Positions 22,611-34,712 of a DNA stretch of 64,000 nucleotides are shown here, in pieces. The stretch comes from Gambelia wislizenii (Eukaryota; Chordata; Lepidosauria; Squamata; Crotaphytidae). Each line of letters begins with the position of its first letter. Positions within the stretch are counted from its first letter, which is position 1. Location: contig JAUMIR010000002.1 in NCBI GenBank assembly GCA_030847615.1, positions 197,639,809-197,703,808 of the forward strand. The letters run 5' to 3'. The position numbers were made by a program, and so were the translations under genes. A model generated the notes under the pieces. It did no database searches and was not told where the DNA came from. It saw nothing but the letters and a program-made list of their open reading frames with translations.

Positions 22611-23048
22611 ACCTTATCATACTACACAGTTATAGCATTATTATTCCACTTTAACTGCTCTGGCTGCCTCCTGTGGAATCCTGGGATTTGCAGTTTAGGG
22701 AGGGGCATTTAGCGTTCTCAGCCAGAGAGCTCTTAAGCCTCACTAAACGACAAACCCCGCCAGGAAAAGAGATTCCATCTAAATATTAGGAAGAATTTTC
22801 TGACAGTAAGAGCTGTTCAGAAGTAGAATACACTGCCTGGGAGTGTGGTGGAGTCTCCTTCTTTGAAGGTTTTTAAAAAGAGGCTGCATGGCCATCTGTT
22901 GGGAATGCTTTGATTATTCATTCCTGCATGGCAGGGGGTTGGACTAGATGGCCCTTGTGGTCTCTTTCAACTTTATGATTCTGTGATTCCAGAGTATAGC
23001 TAAAGTGGAATAATAGTGCTCTAACAGTGTAGTTCAATAAGGCTCTTG
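22611..23048. mobile_element. Fold-back element family A, copy 5 (split by CR1)
   Basis: Left part 22611-22762 (cttatcatactacacagtta, tccactttaactgctctggc, cctgggatttgcagtttag) and right part 22991-23048 (agctaaagtggaataatagt, acagtgtagttcaataaggc) form one unit. The missing middle is replaced by a CR1 3' end. Confidence 0.68.
22763..22990 (+). mobile_element. CR1 LINE 3' end inserted in fold-back copy A5
   Basis: ggaaaagagattccatctaa, tattaggaagaattttctga, gagtgtggtggagtctcctt and gggggttggactagatggcc, ending atgattctgtgattcc, are the CR1 3' coding end, UTR and terminal repeat. About 228 bp; strongly 5'-truncated, as usual for LINE inserts. Confidence 0.82.
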
Positions 23049-23049
23049 T

Positions 23050-23879
23050 GGTAGTCCCTTTCTATCATTAACAGATCCTCAGGTAGTAAGACTGTGTCTG
23101 GGGTGTACCATCTCAGATTGTGGGTCATGGCTGACATGATTAAGTGTTCTCTTTTACAAAAAAAAAAAAAAAATTAAGACATATAAGAAATGTCAGAAAG
23201 AAGGTTTCCAGTGTAGCTTCTCCCCTAACATGCTACTTTTCCATACACAGGGCTTTGGTTTTATGTGGAGGAACGAACATTCAGCCTTTTGGCACCCTCC
23301 TCCATTGCCTTAAGCAACTGCAATGTGGAAACTGTTTTGCCTTTAAAGCTGGAGAAATGGCTTGTCTGATGTGGGAAGTAGTAAGAGGCCAAAGCTGTTG
23401 ACTGGGAGCTGAAGGGAAATGGCAGGTATGGCTCCATCAGTACTGGACAGATGTGTGCTGCTGATTGATACAACCGTGCTTAGCAAAGGGTAGGGATGTA
23501 AATCTTGGCTTATTTCATTCCTACATGCAAGAACAAATCATTTTTAAAAAATTCTCATGGCTGGTGAGATTACAAGAACCTTTTTATTTATTTATTTTTT
23601 ACAATTTTCAATGCCTTTTCACATTTTGGGACTTCTTGGTGTATAAACAATATTTTTGCGTAAAAAACTGTATTTTTCACAAAATAGGCTATTTTTTCCT
23701 CACAAAACACTTTTTGTACAGAAACAAGCTTTATTCATGCAAACACCCAAGGGTTTTATTGTTCTGCACACAAATTTATTTCACAGAAAAGCCTGAAATG
23801 TAATAAGTCTTATGGCTGTTTTCTCAGTAGGGTGATTGAGGGTGTCACAGATGAGAAAACTGGTAAATATACTTTACGC
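23050..23879. other. Intergenic stretch, nothing recognised
   Basis: Contains an A run (23157-23173) and an AT-rich part. No assignable feature. Confidence 0.35.
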
Positions 23880-24291
23880 CAGTGGTGGGCATAGTGTGGC
23901 ATTTTTGTGGTCCCCAGTCCCCCAGGAGTAAAAGAATAAAAAATAAAATAAAAAAAATCCAATTTTTTTGCACTACAATGTCCTCTAGGGGCTATGGTGG
24001 GCATTTTCGCAATCTTTTGTATCCTCCTGGGCCGTTTGAGGCCCAGGAAAGGTCTTTTTTTTAAAAAAAAACACCCCAAAGTACACTGGAAGTGACTTCT
24101 GGTCCCTTCCTGTTTTGAAAAAAGGCCTCTCCTGGGCCTAAAATGGTCCAGGGGGCAGGGGCTAAAGGTATGGCAAAAATGCCCCCCACAGTCCCTAGAG
24201 AGTATTTGGGGTAGAAATGTTGTGGGGGTTGGTGAGAGGTATGGTTGGGGAGTGCCAAGGTCTCCACAATTGCCTACCCTGATTTACACCT
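23880..24291. mobile_element. hAT-like non-autonomous element
   Basis: 412 bp. Ends CAGTGGTGGGCATAGTG and (reverse-complemented) CAGGGTAGGCAATTGTG. The flanks ctttacgc and atttacac agree at 6 of 8 positions, as expected for an eroded 8-bp hAT duplication. Related to 15492. Confidence 0.62.
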
Positions 24292-24501
24292 TAGCACATA
24301 ACATTGAAGTTAGTACTTTGCACTGAGCACAGTTGTCTGGTCTGCAACCACACAGCTGCCCCTTGCTGACAGAGCTCCCTCCATGTGGCCTTCCATCTCC
24401 TTGACCAGAATACCCCCACTTTACTCTGGTTGTTGCTTACACTTGGTAGCCCTTTCTACCCCACTTATCCAATGCCTTATTGGCTTTGTTGGTAGCTTTA
24501 A

Positions 24502-24628
24502 AACAGAGGTGGGGAACCAGATGTAGTTGGACAGTAGCTCCTTTTACCCGACTATTGCCTGTGCTGGCTGAGACTGATGAGAGCTGGAGCCCATTGACAT
24601 TAGAAGACCACATGTTCCCCCATCCTTG
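24502..24628. mobile_element. Fold-back element family E
   Basis: gaggtggggaaccagatgta to acatgttcccccatccttgc, inverted ends around a gctggctgagactgatgaga centre. Diverged member of the family typified at 31977. Confidence 0.5.
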
Positions 24629-25094
24629 CTTTCAAAGTTAAAAGCAGTTACCAGGTTGCAAACCAGCAGAACATAGAATTAAACCTGGGTTTGTAAATGG
24701 TTGTCCATTCCATTCACCCAATAAGGCAGATGAATGATTGGTCCATGACTTTGGTGTGTTCAGGTTATCCTTGTGTTGGAATCATACCTGTAACATGGGG
24801 TGGTGTGTGTGTGTGTGAGGAGATTCTACAGCTAGTTGCTCTTCTTCATAAACTGCATGTCCCTTAGGTGACAGGCTTAGATGATTATTCCAAAAGTTAC
24901 CTGTGAGGCTTTTAAAACACTTTTAAAAAAGATACTGACTGTAACTTCATAGAAAGCTTTGAAAAACTTTTGTGGAACGTGATGCTGGATTTAAAATGGA
25001 CTGTACTCTCAGCTTCTTGTGAAGAAAACCTTTGTTGCTTTAAGGTTTTGCATCAGCAGTTACTCTGTAACCCTTCTGACAATGATGGGAGTTG

Positions 25095-25217
25095 TGTGGC
25101 CTTCCAGATGTTGTTGAAGTACAACTCTCAGCATTTCTCACAATTGGCTATGCTGGCTAGGGCTACTGTGACCTGCAATTCAACAACATCTGGAGGGGTG
25201 AATGATTTCCAACCCTG
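25095..25217. mobile_element. Fold-back element family E
   Basis: ccttccagatgttgttgaag on the left and tcaacaacatctggaggggt on the right are inverted repeats, around ggctatgctggctagggcta. Confidence 0.6.
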
Positions 25218-25939
25218 CCATATAAAAGCACCTACTCTGTACCTAAATTCACTTTAAATTAACAAAATTTATTTTCTCCATTTCAGATAGCTGTTTTTAA
25301 GGATGAAGGAACAACAAAACAGTTCTAAGTTGCCAGAAAACATCTGCCAGAGATCCTAACAGTGGGAAACTGAATGCCACAACAAAAGGCCCAGTTTTAG
25401 CCAGCTCTCATCTCAGCCTCCGTTTTCTGCTTTTCTGCCTGCAAAAGTATGCCAGATAGTAGCCTGGTGCTAAATAATTGTTTTTTTGTTTTTTTTTAAA
25501 ATACATGTCAGCATTGCAAAAAAACCCAACCCTAATCTAAACTAGGAAACTCATCTGAATTGCCGTTTGGGCAGCAAAGGTGCATACTCAAGGCGGCATA
25601 ATAAAAATTACTTTATAGTTTGCTATGCTTAACTCCCTGGCAAAACAGTGGAAATTCCCACCTTTTCCATGGATGGAGTAAGAAATTAGAATTCCCATTT
25701 GTATATGGTGTTTTGAGTTTGCGGATTACTTTCTACAGGATAGAAAGATGTGATCTTTCACACGTGGCATTGTGATCACAGTTCCGTGAGACATAAGTAG
25801 GTGACAAGGAGAACAACTTAATGGGAAAGACAGCAATTAGCATGGACAGTGATTTCATTTATCCAAATGGCTTTGGGGGAGGGAAACATTTTTAAAAAAC
25901 CAGATAATGAAGAGTTTAAATAAAGGAAGATACCATGCT

Positions 25940-26070
25940 CCTTTTCCCATCTCAGAGCCCTCTATTGCACTACAGCTTCCACAAACCCCCAGCCAGCACG
26001 TGCATATGTTATAATGGCTGGGGAATTCTGGGAGTTGTAATCCAGGATTATCTAGAAAGCTCCACATTGG
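25940..26070. mobile_element. Fold-back element family E, diverged
   Basis: cactacagcttccacaaacc and ctgggagttgtaatccagga flank a gccagcacgtg...aatggctgggg core. Weak copy; boundaries uncertain. Confidence 0.35.
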
Positions 26071-26123
26071 GGGACAGCTGATTGACAGAAAAACACAGGC
26101 TACATACAAAGGCAAAAATAAAT

Positions 26124-26168
26124 TTTAATTAAGAAAGGGTGCATTTAATTAAGAAAGGGTGCATTTAA
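26124..26168. repeat. Two-unit tandem duplication (about 21 bp)
   Basis: tttaattaagaaagggtgca occurs twice in direct succession. Confidence 0.85.
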
Positions 26169-26246
26169 ACCATTGTTAAAATGGTTTAAATGGATAGTTA
26201 TTTTTTGGTGGGGGGTGGGGAACAAGCATTAAAATGTTTGCATTGG

Positions 26247-27029
26247 GCTTGTCTACACTGTGGATAAAAATCTGGATGAAATTCAGATTACAGTACTTTG
26301 GCCTGGAGCTGCAGTGCATGAAATTTGGACTACTTTGGCCCAGATTTAAGCATCACACCTTGCCTGCATTCAGATTTTTACCCCCAGTGAAGCTGCAGGT
26401 CCACCACCACTACTTGCCAGCCACCTATGTGGCACCGCTGCCACTGGCATGGACCAGAAGAGCAAAAGAACTCTATCTTTCCAGTGCTCAGAGGTCAGAA
26501 CAACCGGCCAACTCCGCTATTGCAAAGCTGCCCACCCATCCTGACTTCAGTGAGAGCTACTAACACTGGGGCTCTGCTTTCATGGAGCACAGTCGCTCCA
26601 TGTGACAACAGTTCTGTGAAAACAGAGCCCTGATGCTAGCCGCTCTTTCTGAAGTCAAAACTGGGGGGCAGCATCGTGATGATGTGGTTTGCTGGTTGTT
26701 CTGACTTCAGAGAGAGGGACTAGCACTGTTTGGAATTAGGAAATGGTTCCAAGGAGGGGGGAAATGGTGGTGCGTCAGGCAATGCTTGTCCTTCCTCCTC
26801 CACCCCCGAATCCAGTGCAGATGGATTGGTCACACTACAGTTTTCTCTGGAGTTACAAGAAAACTCTGGGGAAAACCAAACCTTTTCTAAAACCCAGGTT
26901 AAGGTGATATTCCCCCAGTTGGGTGCGGAAAGGGCCCGTATGGCATTATCATACCAGATTTGGGGAAAAGGCCACATATAATGGGCCAGATTCAGGGGGG
27001 ATTCAGGGTTTTTCACTAATGTAGACAAG
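26247..27029. mobile_element. Non-autonomous DNA transposon, 783 bp
   Basis: Ends ggCTTGTCTACAc and (reverse-complemented) cCTTGTCTACAt. The ends resemble the TA-flanked element at 8278. No transposase frame; small open frames inside show no domain. Confidence 0.55.
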
Positions 27030-27031
27030 GT

Positions 27032-28125
27032 GATTGTTAAAACTGAAAATGATCAATAAATTCATTAATATTAAAATCTCAGAGGTTTCCTGCACAGACA
27101 ATAATTTCCTATTGAGCACCTTTGGCAATTTTACTTAAGGATAAGAAATCTAGGATATTCAAATAACATGATTTCATTGCTTTTGGGTGCATAGCTGTAA
27201 AATGAGTCCCAAGGATTTAATGTGGTTTAAAAAGAAAAATCTATTAACATTTACTTATGTTGTTAAGCCATTTAAAATGCATTTATCATCTTTCTGCAAT
27301 TACCCAACTATGAACGTTGATAGCAAAATCAATGATTCTAACACACGATCACTGTAAGTAAATGGTTTGTCAAAGAAGACTTGCTATCTTTCCCCCATGG
27401 AGTTGGAGAATCCAAGGCTGGCATGGTGTTAGTAAGTTATGGAGATGTAAGTCCAACTGATATCTGCATAACTCACTTGTTTGGTCATTGCAGAAGGTGG
27501 AATCCTCTATCTTCCTCATGCAATGGTCGAATCTCCTCTGAACCCCCGAAATGGCCATATGGTGGCTGGTGGAGTCCTGGGGATGTTTGAGAAGCATCTG
27601 GATATGTCTCCATATGCAGCCTGATGACATCACCTCTAGGACCCCTGGAAGGTTCCAGAGGATGTCTTCGCCATTGTGCATCTGATTATAGGGACAGAGT
27701 GAGATGCTTCTCAGATATCCCATGCTCTCCACTGGCCACTATGTAGTCATTGCAGGGCTGGCAACATGAAAAATGTGGGTTTATAGGGAGAGGAGACAGA
27801 GGATGTCACATAGTTCCACCTGCAGAATCCTTTTACGCAAGGATTTATTGCTTCAGATGGGTGCACCTGTTTCCCTAGTATTTCTATCCTTTTCAAAGGA
27901 TCAGTAGCTGATTATATGATACAATCCGTTAGTACAAGAATTCTACATTCTATACTCGATGCATGGTGTAATTTAAAATTATGGGCCTAAATTCTGCAAT
28001 GCAGCATCTCATCCTAACACTGGCCTAAATCCAATTGACAGTCTCAATTAGAGTAGACTCATAAAACAATGGGATTTATATTAGTGTGGATTTCTCCTTC
28101 TGCAGTTGATTCAGTGGGTCTAACA
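27032..28125. other. Intergenic stretch, nothing recognised
   Basis: A 120-codon minus-strand frame (27370-27732) has no recognised domain. No repeat assigned. Confidence 0.35.
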
Positions 28126-28573
28126 TAACCTCCACCTATCCCAATTTGGCAGGGAGAGTCCCAATTAATACTCTGCTGTCCCACTTTTCCAGCTGCTTTT
28201 AAAATACTCCTGTTTCTCTCTCCTCTTCCCACTCGCCCTCTTTGTTTTCTGCTTACTTCAGTTGCTACAAACTGAGTTCAAAGTGCAAAAGTAGTCTGCA
28301 TTCAATTAACTCAGCAGTGGGGAGAAAAGAGGAGGATCAGACTCTTACCCTTTCCCCTGGGTGCAATTGTTTTTTCCCCCTTTCTTTTTTTCAGGTTTTC
28401 CTCAACTTAGTACATAAATTCCAGGATTTCTCTGCTTAAAATTGTAGCTTTGTGTGTTCCTTCCCATTAATTACTTTTGCCCACTTGTTGCCTGGCTACT
28501 CCCTTTTCACCATGCACTGATCCTGCTTGGCCACATGTGCCCCTGTTTCCATCTCCGAAATGTTGGAGGGTAT
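28126..28573. mobile_element. Family D DNA element, inverted copy
   Basis: ctatcccaatttggcaggga on the left and ccgaaatgttggagggtatg on the right, with gttgctacaaactgagttca inside. This is the reverse complement of the 14691 layout. Confidence 0.62.
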
Positions 28574-29327
28574 GGTTTACTATAGTTGGGATTAGCAATT
28601 AGATTTAGGCCAATATTCCAAAAGTGAATTTGCAATGTAATCCTTTGCATGTCTACATAGAAGCGAGTCCCACTGGGCTTATTTGGATTTACTCAAAAGT
28701 AAATCTAGATTGCTTTGGATTTTGTCACACACTTTGATTTACTGGGCTCACATCTAGTTCAGTTAATTTAGGAGTGCAAATGTACAAATGTATTTCATAT
28801 CTACAAACGGTCCAGTTTCTTTTACTTTGCCAATAAATGCTTTCAGGCTCTATCCAAATTTAAAATGTCATGGAGAAGTCTGAACCCTTCAAACATCAGA
28901 CTGCAAGTGTTGAACTGCGGGGGGCGGGGGTTGCACTCAAAGTTATATACCTGTACAAGATTTAGCCAGCAATTATGCACAGGGGTAGACTTGTTACAAA
29001 AAACAATGTATCTGGAATGTCTATGGTTTTTAAGCTACATATAGATCTTCAGCTGGGGTAATGGAGGTTCACATAAAGATATAATCCAGTGCAGCAATGT
29101 AAACTATTATATTGCTCACATGTCAAATAACAGTATGGTTTCAGCAATCTAGTCTTCTTATGTCTTAATCCTAAAGCAGCCATATTTATAACAACTCAAG
29201 TCATTTTGAGACTAGAACTAGACATCATGGTGCAGGCCCACATCTTCAAGTCTAGGTTGGCACCAGATAGCTGTCAAACATGGTGACGGAAAGACTGCAG
29301 TTTTCAAATGAAGATTTAGGACTGCAG

Positions 29328-29495
29328 CTGAGGCGACCCTGGTTCAGGTTCCCTGCTGAGCCATGAAACTCACTGGATGACTTTGGGGCAGTCACTCTTT
29401 TTCAGATTGATCCGCCATACAAGGTTGTTGTGAAGACAAAGTAAGGAGGAAACAGACCATGTACACTGCCATGAACTCATTGGAGAAAAGGCATT
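29328..29495 (+). mobile_element. SINE fragment, MIR-like body
   Basis: ctggttcaggttccctgctg (B-box-like), gccatgaaactcactggatg, aaggttgttgtgaagac and tgccatgaactcattggaga follow the order of a tRNA-derived SINE with a LINE-type tail. Degraded. Confidence 0.5.
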
Positions 29496-30114
29496 ACATC
29501 ATTTCCCCACATCTGCTCTAGTTGCTTTGCTCTGAACTAGGCTTATTTCTGTTCTTGGAAATTGCAAAAGAGAGAAATGGTTGGAAAGAGCAGGTGTGTC
29601 CTGTCACAGAATCAAACAGACAAATATATTGTAACCCACTCCCCTTCCTTAATGGATTTTCTGTGGTAAGAAAAAAGGTTGGAAGAAGTAGTAAGAAAAC
29701 ACAAGAGATATACATATTGAAGACAACACTATCCGGAGCCCCTGTAATCCCACAAATGGCTCAGCCCTAACCTGGAAGACTTGAAAAAGTGTGTGCGTGG
29801 GGGAGGGGAAAAAGTGGCAGAGGAAGAGCGCAGTTATTTCCTCCTACCATTTACTACTTTTCTAGACCCTCCTTTCAGTTTACAGCTGTTCACCCCATGT
29901 TCTTTCTAATTCCCTCCACATATTTGGGTTTCCAAGAAAGTCATAACAAAAAAAGTCTTCACATCATTAAAGCCTCAATGTAAACATTGTAGGGAATCTT
30001 GCCAAGTATGTAAAATTCTCATAGGGGCTTTAAAATCAAAAGGGGAGGAAAGCAAAGTGTGGAAGAGAAAGAGATAAACTTTGGGGGAATGCTTGTTTCC
30101 TCCCCTGGCTTTGT

Positions 30115-30705
30115 GCTTACATTTTGATTCCAAAGTGCAACCCACCAGGTCTCTTGCTATGAATGAGAATTTCATCAGGGCGTACCTGGACTTTTGTGCA
30201 AGTCAGCTGACCAGATGTAAGAAATGACAGGCCCTTACACACTTCACTGTTGTTGGGCTGCAGGTGTCATACAGGCAAATTCAGCTTTTCTCTTCCCTTG
30301 GTGCAACAGTATGCCATGACAAGCAGCACCTACCCAAATTCCATCTGCTACTCTGTCAGATAACATCTGCTCAAAGCTCCTTCCACAGGCAGCACAATCC
30401 TGGCTATGAACTCCCATCTTTAATGGAGCCCTCTCCCTCCAAGATAGAGGTCAGGGTAGAGTTTCTGCCAAACCAGATTACAACCTTCTATGGGCTATAG
30501 GCAGCCAGGATTCCCCAACCCCCTTTCAAAAGTCACAGGAGCCCCAAACTCAGTTGCATATGATTGTTGGACAGAAGCATTCTTTCCTCTGATAGGAGCT
30601 TCATTTGTGTTTATCTTTCAACCAAAATTTCACAGCTCTGTGGATACCAAGAGTGACAGGGTGATTCCCACCCTATCAGTATTTGTAAATGGTTGTTAAG
30701 GGTTA
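30115..30705. repeat. 590-bp duplicated segment, copy 1
   Basis: Matches 49191-49780 in direct orientation with 19 differences counted by eye (about 97% identity) and a sharp start at gcttacatttt. Both copies hold an open frame of about 78 codons (30264-30500 here; YRQIQL, CHDKQHLPKFHLLLCQITSA, LPSLMEPSPS). The differences include nonsynonymous changes and the frame has no recognised domain, so coding is not supported. It is either a young interspersed repeat of unknown class or a local duplication. Confidence 0.85.
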
Positions 30706-31976
30706 TCACATTATGAATCAAAGCAAAGCTGGAAGCTGCATTAATCAACAGCATCATCGATACTGAAAAGAGCTAGAAATCAATGTTAGGCACAATTCAA
30801 AGCTTGTTCACACAGTTTGGATTGCGTGGTTTTAAAAATAGGCAGGCATAAAATCCAAAAAGGGAGAAACACATACATAGGAAGGTGGGCATTTGAATTA
30901 ATCCACATTTATCTGTCATGACCACTCTTTATAACATTACAATTATGTTGTGGAATCAGTATATTGTTATACCTTTCTTGCCTCATCTCATGCTGCATTC
31001 ATTTATTCCAATTGGAACAAGCTTGTTTTCCACCAATTCCATGGTTTTATTGACAGGTGGGCTGTTTTACAATATTTTGGCACTTTTCCACGAGTCTTGC
31101 AAAGATTTCTTTTGGCAACAATTTAAATAAATATAAATGGGGCAAGCAAAACTATACCAATGGGACAGGTAATTAAACCTCAACTGGGAGACTAAGGATA
31201 TACATTTTAACACTAGATAGCCCATTGGCCATATGGAAAATTGGGGGTTAAATTATTCTTTGGTGACGGTAGAGAGAAGATGAACACCTTCACCCATGAT
31301 CACAGGGCCAATGGTGGGCAAGTCTGAATTGTGGTAAAGCCAAGGTCTTTGTTTATATGAGTCATTAAATAACAAGCCAACCTTAACTGCAGTTCTTAAG
31401 CAGCTTTCTTCAGTGAGCTTTTTCTAGATTAAATGTGCTATGATTTGTGATCATGGTGAAAAACTGTCCCCTTTCCCCCAATCTACATTTCTTTTTTGCA
31501 CCTGGCCATTTCATGTATTTTTCAAACTGCAATCTTGTGCACATGGGATTGGGAATAAGTCCAACTGGATGCAGTGGAACTTATTTCTGAGTAAATATCC
31601 ATAGAACTGGGCTATCAGTTTATTAAATATACCTACATACTGTATAAAATCACCTTTTGTAGATGCTTGGTATGTATTCACTGGATGAATATATGGCTGT
31701 CTGTGTAACAGGACTGTGTTGTTAATTGCTTATTTATTAGGGCATCTGCATTCTTTTCCCTGCCACTGCCTAACTACAAAAATTTAAATGAAAACAACTG
31801 CAATGTCTTTATACAGTCTTTAAGGCATAGCTATAATTTGGAAGGACAAGTTGCCTCCAGGGATGAAGTGCTGATTTCTGAAAAGTTAGTATATACTGTA
31901 TTTATAACAGTATGAGCTTTTAGGAATTATGGTCCACTTCACCTGGACTCCCTGTTTTTGGTGAAACAGAGTAGGG
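30706..31976. other. Intergenic stretch, nothing recognised
   Basis: AT-rich, with short open frames only. No feature supported. Confidence 0.35.
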
Positions 31977-32113
31977 CAGGGCTGGGAATCATGTGACCCT
32001 CCAGATGTTGCCAGATGCAAATCCCAGTAGCTGTAGCCAGTATGGCTAACGGTGAAGGGCGCTGGGAGTTTCAGTCCAACAACATTTGGAGGGTCACATG
32101 ATTCCCAGCCCTG
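31977..32113. mobile_element. Fold-back element family E, best-preserved copy
   Basis: 137 bp. The first and last 34 bases are inverted repeats with one mismatch (start cagggctgggaatcatgtga). The core holds tagctgtagccagtatggct. CAGGG termini suggest a hAT relative; the flanks gagtaggg and gacctggg agree at only 5 of 8 positions. Confidence 0.75.
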
Positions 32114-32357
32114 GACCTGGGGCTGAAATCCAGCTGTTAGTATCAACTAGATTAGAACCCCTGAATCAATGGTTTCTTCTAAAGTCAACACAATGGAATC
32201 AGGTGCCATTGGTTCAATGTTACAACATTAGTTGTCACTAACAAATGGATGTAGGCCTAACACAACTGGCTACTTCTCTGGGAGTTATTCACCCAGAGGA
32301 CTTTAGTGTGGCCTAAAATTCTCATTACAATTGCATCCTTTTTTTTAAAAAAAGGGG

Positions 32358-32432
32358 AAAAAAAGACTCTTGTGGCACTTCAAAGAAGAGCTTTATCACA
32401 GCATAAACTTCCAGTTTCATGGATAAAGCCCA
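32358..32432. mobile_element. Fold-back element fragment, related to 35583
   Basis: gactcttgtggcacttcaaa followed by gcataaacttccagtttcat resembles one arm of the 35583 element as known in lizard DNA. Fragment only. Confidence 0.35.
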
Positions 32433-32444
32433 TAATCAAACAGT

Positions 32445-32938
32445 GGAGATTTTCACACGGGCTATATATCCCGTGGCAGGAACAGAACAGGGTTGGGAAA
32501 GGTTTTCTCTTTCGGACAACGTTGACCCCGTTCTGTCCTGCATCCATCCTGCTCCCGTGACTGTTCCGGAACAATGTAATCATGATTTTTCATCGTGAAT
32601 AGACCTCCTATTCTGTCGCTATCACGCAATCACGGGTGTGCGAACAGAAGCCCTGTTCCTGTTCCGAAATGAGAGCCGCGGAGGGGAGGTCTGTTCCGAG
32701 CACTTCCTGGTACGATCTGGACATCCAGGTAAGTGGCACCCTTTATTTTACGCTCCCTGTTTTGATTGTGTGATTTAAAGAGTGTTTTTGTGCTTGGTGA
32801 ACTGATTATATGTTTGGGGGAGTTTTGTTTTTTAAATTTACCTCAGATGGCCGGTTGTAAAAGCAGTCTTACGACTGGCCAGCAAGGGGAGGGGGAGCCC
32901 ATTCCTACCGCGGAATTAAGGTAAGTGTGTGAAAGATT
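32445..32938 (+). mobile_element. Family C non-autonomous DNA element, copy 1 (494 bp)
   Basis: Ends GGAGATTTTCACACG and (reverse-complemented) AAATCTTTCACACACTT. Inside are gtggcaggaacagaacaggg, atcacgggtgtgcgaaca, gaggggaggtctgttccgag and aggtaagtggcaccctt. A second copy in opposite orientation is at 54438. No transposase frame. Confidence 0.68.
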
Positions 32939-33234
32939 TACTTTATTTCATGGCAGGAACAGGAGAGGAGGTGGCGGGGGCAGTAACGGGGCATTTTGGC
33001 CCTGTGTTAAAATCTTCAGTGTATGGGGTCAGTGTGTCCTACCCTGAAATACCCCCTATAATATTAGAAATCGCTTCTTTAACCATTCTTAAACCTCTCC
33101 TTAGCAAACGGACTTGTATCAGTGATGCAATTGCCCCCTCTGCTGGAGAAACACACAAAAATGAGCAACACACCAAACTCCTGACAAGGATTTCTCTAAG
33201 CGTTTAGGGAGCTTCCAAATAAAATAAAATAATT

Positions 33235-33236
<2 letters not shown>

Positions 33237-33293
<57 letters not shown>
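33237..33293. repeat. (TG)n(TA)n microsatellite
   Basis: About 15 TG units run directly into about 13 TA units. Confidence 0.97.
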
Positions 33294-33582
33294 GGGCTGT
33301 TAGGTGTTAGCTCACCTTCTGACATGCTTATAAAGGAATTCCCTGATCCCACTCCAAAAATGGGAATTTCAGTGGCATTTCTAATTCCTGATTCAGCACA
33401 TTCACATTGCACGCCTGTTGATGAGTTTAATGGGACTCACTCCCCAATAAGTACAAATAGGATTGAAGTAATGGTTATTTTGGAATTTAAAGAAAGTTCC
33501 TAGAAGTTCATTATCATTCTAGAAAGTGCCTAGAAGTTCGATTATTATTATTTCTTTCACTATGCCTAATTGTATAGGTCAA

Positions 33583-33716
33583 GATCATGTGATCTTCCAG
33601 ATGTTTTAGACTTCAACTCCCAGAAGCCCTAGCCAGCACAGCCAACAGTGAGAGGCAACAGCAATTGCAGCCTAGCAACACCTGAAGGGACACAGAACTC
33701 CTAACCCTGGTTTTAG
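33583..33716. mobile_element. Fold-back element family E
   Basis: tcatgtgatcttccagatgt, gccctagccagcacagcca, and aacacctgaagggacac near the right end. Confidence 0.5.
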
Positions 33717-33734
33717 TTACAGTTAGGAAATGTC

Positions 33735-33842
33735 TAGTCTTCCGAATGTTGAACTGGAAATCCAAACAACCCTAGCTAGCATAGGCAATGATGAAGAATG
33801 ATGGGAGTTGTACAGCAATAAAATTGCCCATCTCCGGTTTAG
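33735..33842. mobile_element. Fold-back element family E, diverged
   Basis: gtcttccgaatgttgaactg, ccctagctagcataggcaat and gatgggagttgtacagcaa; second weak copy directly after the previous one. Confidence 0.4.
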
Positions 33843-34561
33843 GCAATTAATAAGCTGTTCCATACAAATGGACTAAAAATATATGCCTATTTGTATATAT
33901 ATTTTTTCCTCCTAGAGGTGGCTAAAAATATCAGCTTCTTAATTTTTTCCAGGCAACCTGAGCAATCTTCAGATGGTGGCTGGGTTTCCCTTTGGACAAT
34001 TCAGAACCGCCCCTGAAAACTTCATCCTTCTACCTCATGTTTTGCTCCTCACATGATTATATTAGCCTCTCCCTACTATCTTCCCTCCTATCTGAGCTTG
34101 CACACTGCACAGAATGAAGTGATACCAAAACTTAGCAGTTACTTACACCCAGCAGGAGTGTCTACAACTGAGGAAGCATTTTAGATCCTTAACTGACAGG
34201 ATAGGATAATAAGCAGCATAACGAGGTGGCATGAGACAAAAGGAAACTGCACCCATTTTGCAGGGCCTTTGGAAAGCTCTGGAGGTGTGTGCCCTTGCTG
34301 TGAGTCAATACCTGACACCATAAAGGGAAAGGAGACATTCCTGCAGAATTATGAGCAGGCCTATAAGAGATGCATGGTCTCCTGCTCACTGCTTGGTCAG
34401 TGATGGCCCACCGACATTCACAGTTTGTTAGTGAGGAGTGAGCACGCTTCAACCACTGTTTTCCAAGCACATGCAGCTGGAGCCCAATATGAAACAGAAA
34501 TCCATTATTTTACAACTTAAATTTTAAATTATCTCATGCCACTTCCTTAGTGCCTTAGATA

Positions 34562-34712
34562 AGGGATGACGAATCTTTGGTCTTCTGGATGGTTTTCAGT
34601 ACAACTCCCATAATCCTTAACAATTAACTGTACAGGCTGTGGCTTCTGGAAGCTGAAGTCCAAAACATCTGGGGGGACCTGCAGACCCACCATCTGGCTG
34701 TCCACCATTGTG
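34562..34712. mobile_element. Fold-back element family E, diverged
   Basis: gggatgacgaatctttggtc and agtacaactcccataatcct on the left; gaagctgaagtccaaaacat and ctggggggacctgcagac on the right. Confidence 0.42.

Noticed and set aside
24061..24267. Proline-rich minus-strand frame
   Set aside because: Lies entirely inside the hAT-like element at 23880-24291.
30264..30500. Small gene conserved in two copies (78 codons)
   Set aside because: Both copies keep the frame, but at 97% identity that is expected by chance; several of the differences change residues and no domain is seen.
33119..33503. Frames with Thr-His or Val-Cys runs
   Set aside because: Produced by translating the TG/TA microsatellite.
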